From positions 9,226,746-9,290,745 of the forward strand of contig CM076651.1 of assembly GCA_038496675.1 (NCBI GenBank): a DNA stretch of 64,000 bases, given 5' to 3'. This stretch comes from Rachycentron canadum. Its lineage: Eukaryota; Chordata; Actinopteri; Carangiformes; Rachycentridae. Below the pieces are notes generated by a model that was given only the letters and a program-made list of their open reading frames with translations, made no database searches and was not told the origin of the DNA. Shown piece by piece: positions 1-11,645 of this stretch (position 1 is its first letter; the number at the start of each line of letters is the position of its first letter). Made by a program: the position numbers and the translations under genes.

Positions 1-697
1 CAGAGAATTATATGTAGAGCTCATAGTGTCAGAGGGCAAAATCAAAATAACAATTTCTGAGATTACCCAGGCCACCTAAAATTGCCAGTCTGTGCAATGC
101 ATAATGGTAGTCCTCAGTTAGTGACCATCAATTGTACACTACTTTTTTAGGATGCAACTGAGTGGGCTGTAATAATTCACTCTAGACATGCTCTACGAAG
201 AGCACTAAACACACTATGCGGCTATATGCTGAATACTGAAGACTTTGACTTTGTCCCAGTTTTCATCTTTTATGCTTTTCCAAAAAAAGAGAGCATGATT
301 GGCAACAGTAAAGCAAATTTCTGACAGGGAGATCACATTTAACTATTTAAAAGTCTCTGTAGAGCCATTTTTTCAAGTTTAACAGCCTATGACATCTAGA
401 TTAATCTCACATTATTACTTTGTACTGCTTAGCTATTTTTAATGACTATTAAATGTAGTTCTACACCTCAGTGTCACATGCTGTGGTGAGCAATGTCTAT
501 TTTGGTGGCAGTCAGGGAAAAGAGAGACGGAAGGATACCTTAAATTCAGAGATAAAGACAAGGTTTGAATTTAAAAGAACCCTATATTACATCAATTCAC
601 TGTTGAAGCGGGAGGGAGGTTTGTGGTGAGGGTGAAGGGAGGATGTGCGATGCAGCACAAACGTGAAACTTGTGTGAAATGCAGGGCAGGCACTTAC
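1..697 (-). other. raf1: raf1 intron downstream of the microexon (partial)
   Basis: This is the intron that follows the microexon and runs off the left edge. I see no further exon, repeat or regulatory signature that I can support. The next exon, with the CR2-kinase linker, must lie to the left of the window. Confidence 0.6.
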
Positions 698-722
698 CCG
701 AGTCATGATCACGCATCGCATC
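698..722 (-). CDS. raf1: raf1 25-nt microexon
   Basis: On the minus strand a consensus acceptor (ctctttag) precedes 25 coding bases, and the donor GTAAGTG follows. They encode DAMRDHDS plus one base. This sits exactly where the mammalian RAF1 microexon DAIRSHSES follows MIE; it is one codon shorter but keeps the same start and end phase. It is too short for ORF-based detection. Confidence 0.82.
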
Positions 723-3700
723 CTAAAGAGACAAAAAACACAGATAAAGTTCTGTCAGCTTGTTCAGAAACACATGCTGCGCTGTCACTCATGGTTTAAC
801 TTCAATACTAAGAAGTGAATGCAGATAGCCTGTTTGCAAGGCATGACATTCAGACTGCACACAGACACTCTGCTTTCTAACCTTTTCTGGACTCTCAGGT
901 GAGGCCTCAACAAAAGACTGGGAGAAGTGCACAATACCTACTTTCCTCTTCAGCCAGAATCTATGGCACCAGGAGCTGGGGGAGGTATTCAGGCAGTCTA
1001 GCTACTCCCCAACAGGGTACAATACAACAGGCAGTGAGGACAGGAGGGAAAGGGACAGAGTAAAGTAAAGTGAGGAAGGAACAATGACAAGAGTGAGTGA
1101 TGCTCAGGTTTCTACCTGGACAGAATATATGGGAAATATTTTATAAAGCATGCAATGCTAGTGAACTGATTACGCAAGAACACCGGCAGTGAAAAAGCAG
1201 AAATTAGAACAGAACAGGGGGAAGTCAAGTGTCACAAATTTTAAAATATCTAATATGAGATGTCATCAGGGGAATTACACAAAACAGACTCAACCCCGTC
1301 CAAGTGGATTACTTAACCTCGAGTTAGATCAGAGATAGAAAAGAGCAAAGGCAAAGATAGTTGGAATGCCTGAGATCTACGTAGGAGGGCAAGATCACTC
1401 TCAGGCAGGAGATATTTTAGGAGTGGCTGCCTGAACCTACAGGAGTACCCAAGGGGCCCATGTGGTGTGTAGTTACCTCAATCATGCTGCTGTCTACAGG
1501 CAGAGTAGTGCTAACCATGTGGACGTTGGGTGTGGAAGTGGAGCGCTGCCTCTGGGAGAGACCGCCACCTGTGGGTGGGTAAGGTGTGGTGTAGTTGAAG
1601 ACATGAGGGGTGGAATATCGGTGGGCTGAGCTGTAAGGGGGAACAAGGATCAAATATTAACAATGAGTCCCTATTGTTTGATTAGATCGTGTGCCACTGC
1701 TTCAAAATGACACACACTAGTGACATTAAGCAGAAAAACAGAAGCTGAATTCTGTAAATTCTTTAAAATTAGACCACCTTGGATGTGGTGGTAGTGGTTG
1801 CTGTAGAGATTTTCTGGTTTAATTTCTGACATTTTCTCTCACTTTCCTCATCCTAGAATCATTTGTTTATACTGTGCCATCAACAAACTGTTACTACACA
1901 TAAAAAATAGATTTGATCTCTATCATATGGTTATAATAAACAAAACTAGCACAAAGAGGAAGTACATATTGGTTAATTTTTGGCGTAACACTTCAGAGGT
2001 ATTTTGCTCTCGATGTATGCCAAGATCAGTACTGGCTTAGTGAAAAGTACAAAGCTCACCAGCCAAATATGTTAATCTCCAAATATTGGTCTGACTTGAG
2101 ATGTTCACTTTTATAAACACAAGATCTAAATTTAACAAGTTCAAATGTTCAAAATTGTATGACTAGAACTGTGCCTGATTTCTGTAAAAAAATAAAAAAT
2201 AAAAAAAATTGGTCAAATCCCTTGGTAAACCACCTTTTAGTAGGCTAGTACCTGCACTGTGCTGTAGCTGCTGATTAAAATAGGGACAGTGGATCTCCAG
2301 CTGAATGAGGTATATAAACAGAGATCATATTACATCATGCTTATGACCACAAAGTGTACTCCTTCAGAACAATTCCCCTTTTGGCGAAACAAAACTATGT
2401 TTCAAAAGAGTATTCGAGATCGCTCTGCATGGAACAACTTGATACTTTGGCAGCTCAGAGTGCTTTTTAACTATTTTAAGGGCTCCTGAAACAACAGGCT
2501 CTTTTCACGCCTCTCATTACGTCAGCCCTTGGACTTGTAAGCCCCTATAAAGCTGAGAACGTCATTAAAAACAGGATTTAATTCAATTAAGATTTAGGTA
2601 CTTTAGAAATGAGAGCATAACTCTAATCAATCATACAGGCTCACTCTCCTTCTCAGTCACTGCCTTCCTCTAAGGAGCTGTCAGGCATTACCATCTCTAC
2701 TCACAACCCTAGTTCAGACTGCTCTTGTTTGTGGTTCCTTGATGGTGGAACAAGCTGCTAAATGCTATCAGAGTAGGGAGGTTCCTCTCTCTAGCTTCAA
2801 GAATCTGTTGAAGCCTCATCTCATCCAAGAGCACAGTCTCTCTTAAGACCTCTTAGGCTCTAACATGGCTAACTCGTAATTACTGTGCACTTATTTACTT
2901 GATCTCTTTGTAAAAATTTCAGTGACTTAAAAACCTTCATTCAACTATCATTGTACTTCTTGCTTTTGCAAGGGGTCACTGGTCCTAGGAGCATAGCATT
3001 TTGTGGTACGTACACAGTATGTCACAGTATTATATCTTATTTGTGCATGTAGGTATGAGAACATTTCCTCTTGAGGACATGTATCTGTATGCATCTACAG
3101 ATCAACGATAAGAACGTTGCCTAACCTTGGAAACCGTGTTAAGGATTCTCTCATTCGCCGGGATGTCAGCGGTGGCAGCGACGGGGCACCGCTCTCACCA
3201 GGTGTTGGACACAGACTGAAACCAAAGAGAAATAGGGAGAGAAAATAGCTATTATACAGTGTGCCTGAGTGTGCGAGTGCTTAGCAAAATAACAGCTGAC
3301 CGCTAAAGACTGCAGTGGTTGTCATGTAAAAGAGTTTCGCTCTTTACTGTCAATGATATGAATCTGTGAATGATTGCAGTCTCACAGCCTGCATGCAAAA
3401 TAACACCAACAAGCCTCTATTCTCAGTGCAAGTATGGAAAGCCATATATGCACAAGCTAACACCTAATCAGGAGACAGGCAGTAAAATAATTTGTTTCCC
3501 CTTTTTGATCTTGATAACACAATTTCTGATGAACTATTAATCCTATTTCATTAGATTAAAATTTAATCTAACTCTCGGCTATATTACTATATTCAATTAT
3601 TCTCGATGCAATGCTTGAGATGCCCTTTTACATTAGCCTTTCATTTCAATGTAAAGACACTTACAGAAGTTGTCTGATATTGCTCCAGTCCACACACATC

Positions 3701-4626
3701 GTGGGCACTTTGGTGCTACAATGCTCATGGAATTTGTAGCCACACGTTTGGCAACGGAAACCATTCAAAAGAAACTTTTGGCAAATATCACAAAATGCCA
3801 GCTTCAGATATGTTTTCCGGACCTAAAATGACAGAGAGAAAAAAAAAACATTTATTCCTTTAGCAGTGACACTTTGAGAGTTGAGCATATTGTAAATGCA
3901 AAAAAAAAAAAAAAGGTAAATGTTACTCACAAAATTATGCGTCGTCAAAGGAACATGATCTAAAACCTCCACAAGCAGCTCTTCCCCGATCAGAGAGGTG
4001 GAGTCAGTATTCCAATCCATCCGTAATTTTTTACTGATGGAAAAGATGGAAGATTTTAATGAGGGGATATCAAAGCAACAAAATAACTGTAGCAAGTCAG
4101 AATACGATCTGTTCTTATTTCCCTGGTTTCAAAACCATGGCAGTCCAGAGCTCACCTCCTCTGTCCTGGATGTAGTCTGAACACAGCACAGCACTGAGGC
4201 TGCAGGCCGCGCACCTTCAAAGCTTTAATCAGGCAATTATGCAGAGTCATACCTGGTCGCACGTTTACCTGAGAATAATAAAAAAAACAAACATGAATTA
4301 ATTCTCTCTTACCTGCCAGGTGTAAGCTGCTCCATATATCAATAGATAACAGTGTGTCAATGCAGCTTTTATGATGCCTCGATGGAAACCTGGACATCTC
4401 CTACCTGCAGAGGAAGTCAACTCACCACAGTGCGTTGCTGGTTTGGGAGGTAGACTCGGATAGTGCTACTAGTCTTGGAGTCGGGCATCTTGCTGTCATC
4501 TGAGGAGCGACGCTGACAGTGAAAGCCCTGGACCATGGTTGGTGAAAGGCACGGGCCCTCGAACGCAGAATCCTTCATTCCAAAGCCGTTACTCAGGGTC
4601 TTCCACGCTCCCTGGAGGTGCTCCAT
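698..4626 (-). CDS. raf1: raf1, RAF proto-oncogene serine/threonine kinase, N-terminal exons (partial)
   Basis: C-RAF is the cytosolic MAP3K that binds RAS-GTP at the membrane and phosphorylates MEK. Coding exons in transcript order: 4626-4426 (ATG at 4626), 4268-4156, 4033-3931, 3822-3665, 3215-3126, 1630-1477 and 722-698; phases agree at every GT/AG junction. The start MEHLQGAWKT matches vertebrate RAF1. The RAS-binding domain (exons 1-3) keeps KALKVRGLQ, which contains the RAS-contacting arginine. The exon 3822-3665 encodes the C1 zinc finger (FCDICQKFLLNGFRCQTCGYKFHEHC, split here only for description). The exon 1630-1477 carries the CR2 14-3-3 site RQRSTSTPN, the counterpart of human Ser259. 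The kinase domain lies beyond base 1. RAF1 rather than ARAF or BRAF is supported by the N-terminus and the STTLPVDSSMIE segment. The a or b teleost paralogue cannot be decided here. Confidence 0.95.
2640..3020 (+). repeat. Degenerate non-LTR retrotransposon 3' fragment
   Basis: The plus strand around 2750-2845 reads WWNKLLNAIRV, then after one frame slip SFKNLLKPHLIQEH. This resembles the C-terminal tail of fish reverse-transcriptase ORFs, whose usual pattern is WWN-LP-IR, then SFK-LKTHL, then F or H. An AT-rich tail follows. The frame break and missing upstream domains mark it as a dead fragment inside a raf1 intron. The family (L2, Rex or similar) cannot be named without a repeat library, and the edges are approximate. 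Confidence 0.45.
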
Positions 4627-5616
4627 TTGTAAAGCCAAGTGCTCTCAACGGTCTGAAAAAAAAAAAAAAATATATATATAAGCAAAACAGACACATACAC
4701 AAAAAGTATTAGCACTCAGAATGTTTGAAGCCATTCATCACCAGTTGATTTCTTAATTAATATTACATTAGCCCTCTCTCTTCTTTGGAAGGATGTTGAT
4801 GGGTGCAGACTCAGCATCAGAGTGCTAATGAAATAGTGCGGAAATATTTGTCAACATTAAAAAAAAAAAAAAAAAAAATTATCTCCACCCTTTTACTGAA
4901 GTTATGCAAGTGTTTAAATGAACTCTCTAAAATGGCTTGAAAATGCTTTCACAGTTACAATTGATTCAAAATTGTGTCAAGTTTTCACAGCAGTGAACAA
5001 AACAAAACAAAGGGAGAATTGCTTTGAGGCATTGAGGTTTTACTGGGATGTAATCTCCAAACATAATCTCACCAACTACAACCCTGTTGGATGGTGGCAT
5101 GACTAGGGCCATTTCCACCAAAGACAACATGTTTGTTCTGACCTAGTAGTCTTGTGTGTTTTTTAATCTAGTTGTAAGAGAATACCCCATGTGAGGGTTT
5201 TAGAAATAAAAGTAGCATCTACTGTGGCACCTTTGTTTTCCATTCGAGAGGCAACAGCACAGCAGTGTAGATAAACTAATCCACTCAGACAAAGAGAATC
5301 TCAGGCCAACATAGAGGTCAGTTGTGTTATTTACAGTATATGCTTTCAGCAGACTCAGTTTTCTGCACAGTCGGTCAACTGAATTTCAACAATTTTTGAC
5401 ATACAGTAAGAGGATCACAAAATTCAATGTCTAATTAGATAATGAAAAAAGAAACAGAAGAATAAGAAAAAAAAATATTTTTGAGAGAACATCTGACATT
5501 TGTCAGTGAGCCAGTCACCTGAAGAAAAACACTTCAGTTGTTGCAACTCAATGTGTACTTTCCCTCTTGTGCTTTGTTTTCAGTACAAACTGTAGGACTA
5601 TATATATACATATACA

Positions 5617-5619
5617 CAG

Positions 5620-5669
<50 letters not shown>
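5617..5669. repeat. (GA)n microsatellite
   Basis: About 52 bp of nearly pure GA dinucleotide, seen directly, in raf1 intron 1. Confidence 0.97.
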
Positions 5670-5670
<1 letters not shown>

Positions 5671-6285
5671 TTCACTAAATCGTGGTCTTCATTTTCAGTG
5701 TGTATACTCTCACCCTGCCAAACTCTTTAATTATCTCTGGTGTGTCTTATACAAAGAGCTGCTAACACTGACGATTAGTGCAGTTAGTGGTTATCTGTCA
5801 CTGCAGACACACACCAGTATGTCACTAGTACAGAAAAGCAGGAACTAAGAGGTCTGTGAGTCTTCCACCCTTCCCACAATACTGCAGGAATTGTGTTCAA
5901 AACAAGAGCTATGATCCATCCAGAAAAGGGTATCAACAGAAAGACTGAGGTCCACAGTTATTAGACTTTACTCCCAGCTGCTTAAATCTGCTCTACAGAA
6001 GTGGCCAGTCTACATATCAAAGTCAGCTTTGCAAACCCACGGCAAAGAGCTGCATCCACAGTGTTTCTGTGACTTGCCTGAAGACTTCAAAGTCAGAAAT
6101 GTAGGTGAGATCAATGTCAGCAGGTTAGCATATATTGGCAGAGTTAGGTTGAGAGTGCTCACTGGGCTGACTTTAAACGCCTCCCCAATTAAAATCTAAC
6201 TACTTACTAAAGTGACAACACGGCAGGGCTTACAGCAAATGAAACGTGTGCACAATTTGCACAACTACAGAAGCTACTGCAAACT

Positions 6286-6287
<2 letters not shown>

Positions 6288-6335
<48 letters not shown>
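6288..6335. repeat. (GT)n microsatellite
   Basis: About 48 bp of pure TG dinucleotide, seen directly, in raf1 intron 1. Confidence 0.97.
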
Positions 6336-6339
<4 letters not shown>

Positions 6340-6572
6340 CAAGGCCTGGCAAATCCAGATATAACTATGAAATTGCCTGTAGGCCCTCAGAGGCCAGCTA
6401 TATCGTTAAACCCCAATGTATAGCTCTTTTCACCTTCCATTCAAATTTCACTAGTTCAAATGGTACATTTTCTCGGTCGTGTGCCTCATAGAGAGGCGGT
6501 TACAAAACTGTAGTTTAACTCAATAACTCCAAAAGTAGCAATGCTAGGAGCCTGTAGCTTATGGGTGCTTAC

Positions 6573-6970
6573 CAAGAGAAGTTAGAAAAGTTGTGCTCCG
6601 CCATAACTTCAGGAAAAAGTGGCGTCGGTGACATCATCATATTTGCAACGCATTCAAAGAAAAGAGGAAAAAGTCGAAGTCGCTGAAAAACCTGAAACCG
6701 TATCAAATAAACTTGTATCCGGCAAATGTAGCAACGCGCTGAGACGTCGAGGTCATAGGCGGGTCTCTTTTACGAGTCACTTAAAATAATAAGAGGAAAA
6801 GTTTTATCTCCCGGTCGCCGTAAATAGGAAAAAATCCGTCGGACCCTCAAAGTGACACGACGAGGGATAGTCTTCAAACACCGCGGAGCATTTCAAATTA
6901 AAACTCCCACATATCGCTCGGTAATACTTCGCTTTTCAAATCAATATTTACTTTGTTCGGGGGAAGGTGA
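6573..6970 (-). other. raf1: Probable raf1 5' UTR exon 1 and core promoter
   Basis: On the minus strand a consensus donor (CTTG then GTAAGCAC) ends an exon at 6573. The sequence upstream of it, to about 6970, is locally rich in CpG compared with its surroundings, as expected of a vertebrate promoter and untranslated first exon. RAF1 in other vertebrates has a non-coding exon 1, and the acceptor just before the ATG exon (4652) requires one. The transcription start cannot be fixed, so the right edge is a guess. Confidence 0.5.
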
Positions 6971-7769
6971 AAAGGTTTGAGTTGGTGTCGTGCGTCCGCC
7001 TGACGCCAGTGATTGAAACAGGACCTTGCAGTCATAACAAGAGTTGCAAGCATCACTCACACTGCGCAACTATAAACCCTCCCACTTCGGTGTTACTCTT
7101 GTTTTTGCTCATGACAAATCTACTTTAGATTTTTTTAAAAATCATTATTATTATTATTATTATTTGCTGGACTCTTGGTGTATGATAAACTTGTACATAT
7201 ATATTACATTTAAGGTCTATTTCGGTAACTTAAGGAAGCTTTGGGGCTGTAAGGAGGAGGAGATCCTACTTCCAGGGTTTTTCTTTACGCAGAGGCTGGT
7301 GCGTGTGCAACACTGACATACCTGTAAAGCGCATTCGTCTTTTTTTTTTTCATTTCATTCGTCCTCGCAAGTCTTAAACTGCACCAGTATCTTTTGAAAA
7401 ACCAAAAATTAGGCCCACTACCGGTTTGGAAGTGAAGGACTAACTCCAATTGCACCATCATCTGGAGGTGTGGGGCAGTGCAGCACTGTAGCCTTTGAAA
7501 TCTTTATAGAGCCTTCCCAATATCCGTGTCAGCAATTTAACATTTGATCAGGTCAGCAACAGATTCAACTTGAGGCCCAGCAGGTACAGTCTGGAAAATG
7601 TTTTATATAAAGTCATCATTTGTAAAACTGAGAGAATTGCATCATCCATAAGTCATTACAGAGATTTGAAATGTTTCCAAATGTCAAAATGGGCTTAAGC
7701 ATAAGCTTCTTGTTTTCTAAATTGGCCCTAAAACAGCACCATTGTGAAACCGTAGCGTCTTACACTCAC

Positions 7770-7870
7770 CATGTGTTCATCATCTCTGTAGCATCCCAGG
7801 CTGGGTCCCCTGAGGTCCCCTAATCACAGATGGCTCATAGGTCCTCTCAACAAGCTGGAGTTGACACCAT
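7770..7870 (-). other. Orphan internal exon candidate, 101 nt
   Basis: On the minus strand, ttttattctcag (a good acceptor with pyrimidine tract) precedes 101 bases that end in ATG followed by the perfect donor GTGAGTG. All three frames contain a stop, so if used it is non-coding or the end of a coding region. It could be an alternative raf1 5' UTR exon or part of a long non-coding RNA transcribed away from the cnbp promoter. Chance occurrence remains possible. Confidence 0.35.
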
Positions 7871-8449
7871 CTGAGAATAAAACAGCCTCATAAACACCCG
7901 GTCAATATGTCTTAGTGGGTTCTGCACACATTGTTTCTATAAAGAGGAAGCAGAAGCCTGGTTCATAAACCCATGTTCTGTCCCTATTTAACAGAGAATT
8001 GTTCTTTCACTCGACCCGAGTAACTTATCAATTTCATCTGCTTTTCTGAAAGTGGCATTTTCTATCCCATCAAACAAATAAGAGAAATGCTAAATACCAC
8101 ATTCTGTGAAGATGAGGGCAGGGCTTTGTCATTGTGGAGCGTTTTAAGGTCCTCCGCCCCACATGCAACAGCAGCACGTTATTTCATTCAACGCGGGGTT
8201 TTAAGATGACAGATCTTTTAATCGATTCCAAAATCATTTGCCACAGGTTGTTTTATTTACCACTGATTTGCTCTGAAGGTTCAAAGTTGCGTAATAGAAA
8301 CCACAGGGAATAGAAATCCCTTTCTCTGGGCTTTATAACCAAAGCCACCTTAAGAATGGGATGAACGCTTGTTTCCCACTTATTGATCCGACCGAGCACT
8401 CAGGCCGGTTAGCTGAGATGCTTGCAGCTCCCATGGATTCTTTCCTATA

Positions 8450-8725
8450 TCAGTCCTCTTGTATGCAAAATATGATGCAGTCAGGGCTCATTAAACAAGA
8501 AGGGTCTGCATCAGGGTTATACAGTAATGTGTTGTGGACATAATATGGACTGTTTTGGCCTCTTTGCACACTCTCTTGTCCATTCAAGATTTTAGTTTTT
8601 ACTTTTAGTTTACAGAGTTCAGCCCAAATTTTTGCAGAAACATTTCTGCAGGTTTGTTCCATTAGTTCATCTTTGGGGCATTCACTAACAAAGTGCACAG
8701 TTTGTAAATTGTCACTTGCATGCAT
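8450..8725 (-). CDS. Unrecognised 91-codon ORF
   Basis: An ATG-initiated minus-strand frame of 91 codons with six cysteines, ending FCIQED. I do not recognise the family. It has no visible signal peptide or membrane segment. The AT-rich context would be expected to hold few open frames of this length, but one of this size can arise by chance in 64 kb. It may derive from a mobile element, or be part of a transcript divergent from cnbp that includes the orphan exon at 7770-7870. Treat it as hypothetical. Confidence 0.2.
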   Translation of the reverse strand: MHASDNLQTVHFVSECPKDELMEQTCRNVSAKIWAELCKLKVKTKILNGQESVQRGQNSPYYVHNTLLYNPDADPSCLMSPDCIIFCIQED

Positions 8726-9352
8726 GAAAATGATTCTGCATCGTTTAAAGGAGTCATTATTATATCGTATTATCTGCCTCTATTTCTAATCTGATCACAG
8801 ATTCTGATGCATGTTATTGCACTAATTCTACAAAGGTGTCAGAGACATGTCTTAGGTAGGCTTCCTGCTCTTAATTAAATGCATTCAAATGAATTAAATT
8901 AAACTGTCTGGGTGTCGTTCTTGGAGGGATCAGAAATGTTACAACTACTTCACACATATTGATCACAAAAACCCATAGGCTACCTTTATATGCAAATTCA
9001 CTCAAGCAGTTTTTATTGATAAATTGAGGCCGGCCAACAGTTAATACATGATCACATGAAAACATTCCCCATTTCCCGATTAAATGAGAACATACCATTT
9101 ATTTACTTTATCCCGTATCTCTTATATACTTTTGGAAAGTACTGTATGAATTATTATTATCAATAACATGCTATTGTCTGATGTTTATTCTTTCTTTCTT
9201 TTCTAATCAGAAATACTTGCAATCGTAATGGAAGTATACTCTTATCCACGAGGCAATAACGCTGCCTTATATTAGTAATTTTAATACGTTTTCGACAAAT
9301 TGGTAAAATAAGCTTAGTCGATTTAGGGAAAAAGGGTGATTCCGTGACCACG

Positions 9353-9425
9353 ATTGGCTGATTCATAGAGGCGGTGTCCAGACATCCTCGCGTTTGATTG
9401 GCCCTTTGAAGAATATGTGACCAAT
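9353..9425 (+). promoter_or_regulatory. cnbp: cnbp promoter with three CCAAT (NF-Y) boxes
   Basis: ATTGG occurs at 9353-9357 and 9397-9401, and CCAAT at 9421-9425. All lie within about 180 bp upstream of the probable exon-1 donor at 9530/9531. Multiple CCAAT boxes without a TATA box are typical of housekeeping vertebrate promoters. The spacing (44 and 24 bp) is compatible with cooperative NF-Y binding. Confidence 0.6.
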
Positions 9426-9439
9426 GACTTTGCGGGTTT

Positions 9440-9530
9440 TTACTGAATGACAATTCAGGAACTCCTGCTCTCACCGCATGTAGCGCAAAGAAGGAGGCGT
9501 AAACACTGACACAGCTAGGTAGCCAGCAAG
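9440..9530 (+). other. cnbp: Probable cnbp 5' UTR exon 1
   Basis: The consensus donor CAAG then GTAAGCA at 9530/9531 lies just downstream of the CCAAT cluster. CNBP in vertebrates has an untranslated first exon, and the acceptor before the ATG (exon edge 11643) requires one. The transcription start, and so the left edge, is estimated. Confidence 0.5.
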
Positions 9531-11642
9531 GTAAGCAATAAAACGGCACCAAAACCCATCTGCTCTTTACGCATTGTGTATATATAAACTTTAAAACTAC
9601 GGCGTTTTAAAGGCATTTACAGCGTAAACTGTGGCGTTTGGTCGGGTTTCTTTTGTTAAAACGCGCTGGTTTGGTCAGGTCTCACTAGTGGAGCATCGGG
9701 TCCTCAGTCCGGCCTGCTAACGTTAGCTCGTCACAACGACTTTGGTGTGTGCGCCCTGCGCGGGAAATTTTGTTTTTATGGTATATTCTCGCGAATAGCC
9801 GTCGGGAATGATCTACGATCAACCTTTATCGCTTTTAGTGCTGGATCCCCACTTTGTTTGCGAAGAAAGAAGATAGATCGTCGACTGAATCGTGCTTCTT
9901 GGTCGTGGTCGTGAGGTGATGTGCTAGCATGTGCTAGCCAGCAGCACTGGTGTCTCGCGAGCACGCAGCAAAATCAACGTGACTAGGCCGACGCTAGCGT
10001 AGCTTCAACCTTTGGCATTTGATTTTGTTTTACAGGCGCTCAAACGGGTCGGAATCACGTCATGTGTCTTATTTCCACAGATGGCCCGTGCGCGCGTTTA
10101 AACGAGTCGCGTTATCTCAATATTGATGGGACTCCGGGCTCGCCGCTTTAGGTGACGTTAAATCAACAAAACACGACGCGATGTGACTGCCCTCTGGAGT
10201 TAGCTTTCCAAGTTAGCATACAGTCCGCGGCATGCTTTCATAGCCATTTCTGTAGTGGTCAGCAGCGTGTGCCGTGAAATCGGACTGAGTTAGAGAATAA
10301 ACTTTCAGCTGTCGTTACCCCTAGTGGGAAGACTCAGCTGGAAACGAGCTCCTCGGTGGCTGCTTTAATAATAAAAAAAATAAATAAATAAATTTGAGCA
10401 GCTAGTGAGTGAAATATAATCATATAAGCTACAATCTGAGGCCCAGTGTGCATTAGGATGACCACTAGAAGAATCGCCAAGCAACAAGTTGGCCATTTAA
10501 TTTAAATAAAGTAAGTCTAGTTGCCTCGTGCTGTCATCCCACGTCCTGTTTTGGGCATTTATTACGAGTGCCTTGATTACTCATTAACTCTCATTCTTCC
10601 CGACTTGATGTCTTTAGCAGCAGTCGGCAAACTGAAGTTTGGCCTATGGCGATCACAACATGATTCCAATGTGGAAATCGTGTAAGTTAGTATAGTAGTT
10701 AGTTGTAGTCCGGTGGCCGATTATGATAGAATCCAGCTACAATTATACCCCTCTGTTTGATTATAGATTAGATCCCCTGGTAGTCATTATGCTAGACTGA
10801 CTCCTGCACCTCTGATGCCTGTAATTTGACCCAGACATGAAAAACTGCTAAAACCTTTTAACAGAATATTTTCTTAAGTGCTTCATGGAACAATTCGGTA
10901 GGCCGTGCAGAGACATGGTTATTTGATTCAATTCAAGACCAAATCTTTCTTGATGATACAGTACTTGTGATGTCTCGTGTACACTGGCTGCACCATTTAA
11001 AAACCTAGTATTAACAGTGCATCAGATTTTCAATTACAGTCAGAACCGGCATAAACAGCTGTATCCTTGCCAGTGTGCCCTCCTTGCCAGTCGACAGGTT
11101 TTCACACCGACTATGGCAAATGGTATGCGTCTGGTAGAACCAAAGCACATTATCTCAATGAGTGTGTAAGTAATCTAATTAGATTTAGGCGCCAATGACA
11201 GGACTAATGTGTTAGTTTAATGTTTTTTAGGTTTTAACGATACACTAAGCAGCTTAATTGTTTGAGAGGCTGCTTACTAAGCTGCCTTTGAACCAGAAAG
11301 TAGAATATGAAAACAACATAGACTGTTATCTCATTACTCGTGACAGGTATGATGATAAAATATCAACTTTTGTCTGCAATAATGCCCATACATGCCCCTT
11401 ATGCCAAGCACGGGGTCAAAGCTAAATTTAGTCGGCACAAAACCTTTCGGGAAATGAGGATGCACGCCAAGCTAACGCCACCACTGCTCATTGAAGAGAA
11501 TTGACTTCCGTCGTGTGGTGTGAAATTCCAGCACGATGCAAAACTGAAATGTGTCCAGTGTACACGAAGGGTTCATGACATCATGGAAAGAACTTATTTT
11601 AATCTGATTTCTGTTTACTGATGTGTTATGTGTTTTGTTTAG
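9531..11642 (+). other. cnbp: cnbp intron 1
   Basis: A 2.1 kb intron between the probable exon-1 donor and the acceptor tttgtttag at 11642. It is CpG-rich in its first 700 bp and AT-rich afterwards. I looked for the CCTG/TCTG tract that expands in human myotonic dystrophy type 2 at this intron position and saw none. Confidence 0.55.
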
Positions 11643-11645
11643 GTA

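Larger units (their letters stand above)
4653..6572 (-). other. raf1: raf1 first intron
   Basis: This intron lies between the acceptor of the ATG exon (exon edge 4652) and the probable donor at 6572. It holds poly(A) runs near 4657 and 4860, a (GA)n tract and a (GT)n tract. No coding segment was recognised; short ORFs here run through the microsatellites. Confidence 0.6.
6971..9340. other. raf1-cnbp intergenic interval
   Basis: This 2.4 kb separates the divergent raf1 and cnbp genes. It contains an (ATT)n run at 7143-7163, an orphan exon-like segment at 7770-7870 (minus) and a 91-codon ORF at 8450-8725 (minus), both listed separately. No known gene was recognised. MKRN2OS-like coding sequence, found next to RAF1 in mammals, was not seen. 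Confidence 0.5.

Noticed and set aside
9531..11642. CCTG repeat of the type expanded in human CNBP intron 1
   Set aside because: I read through the intron and saw no CCTG/TCTG tract; the feature is absent in this fish sequence.
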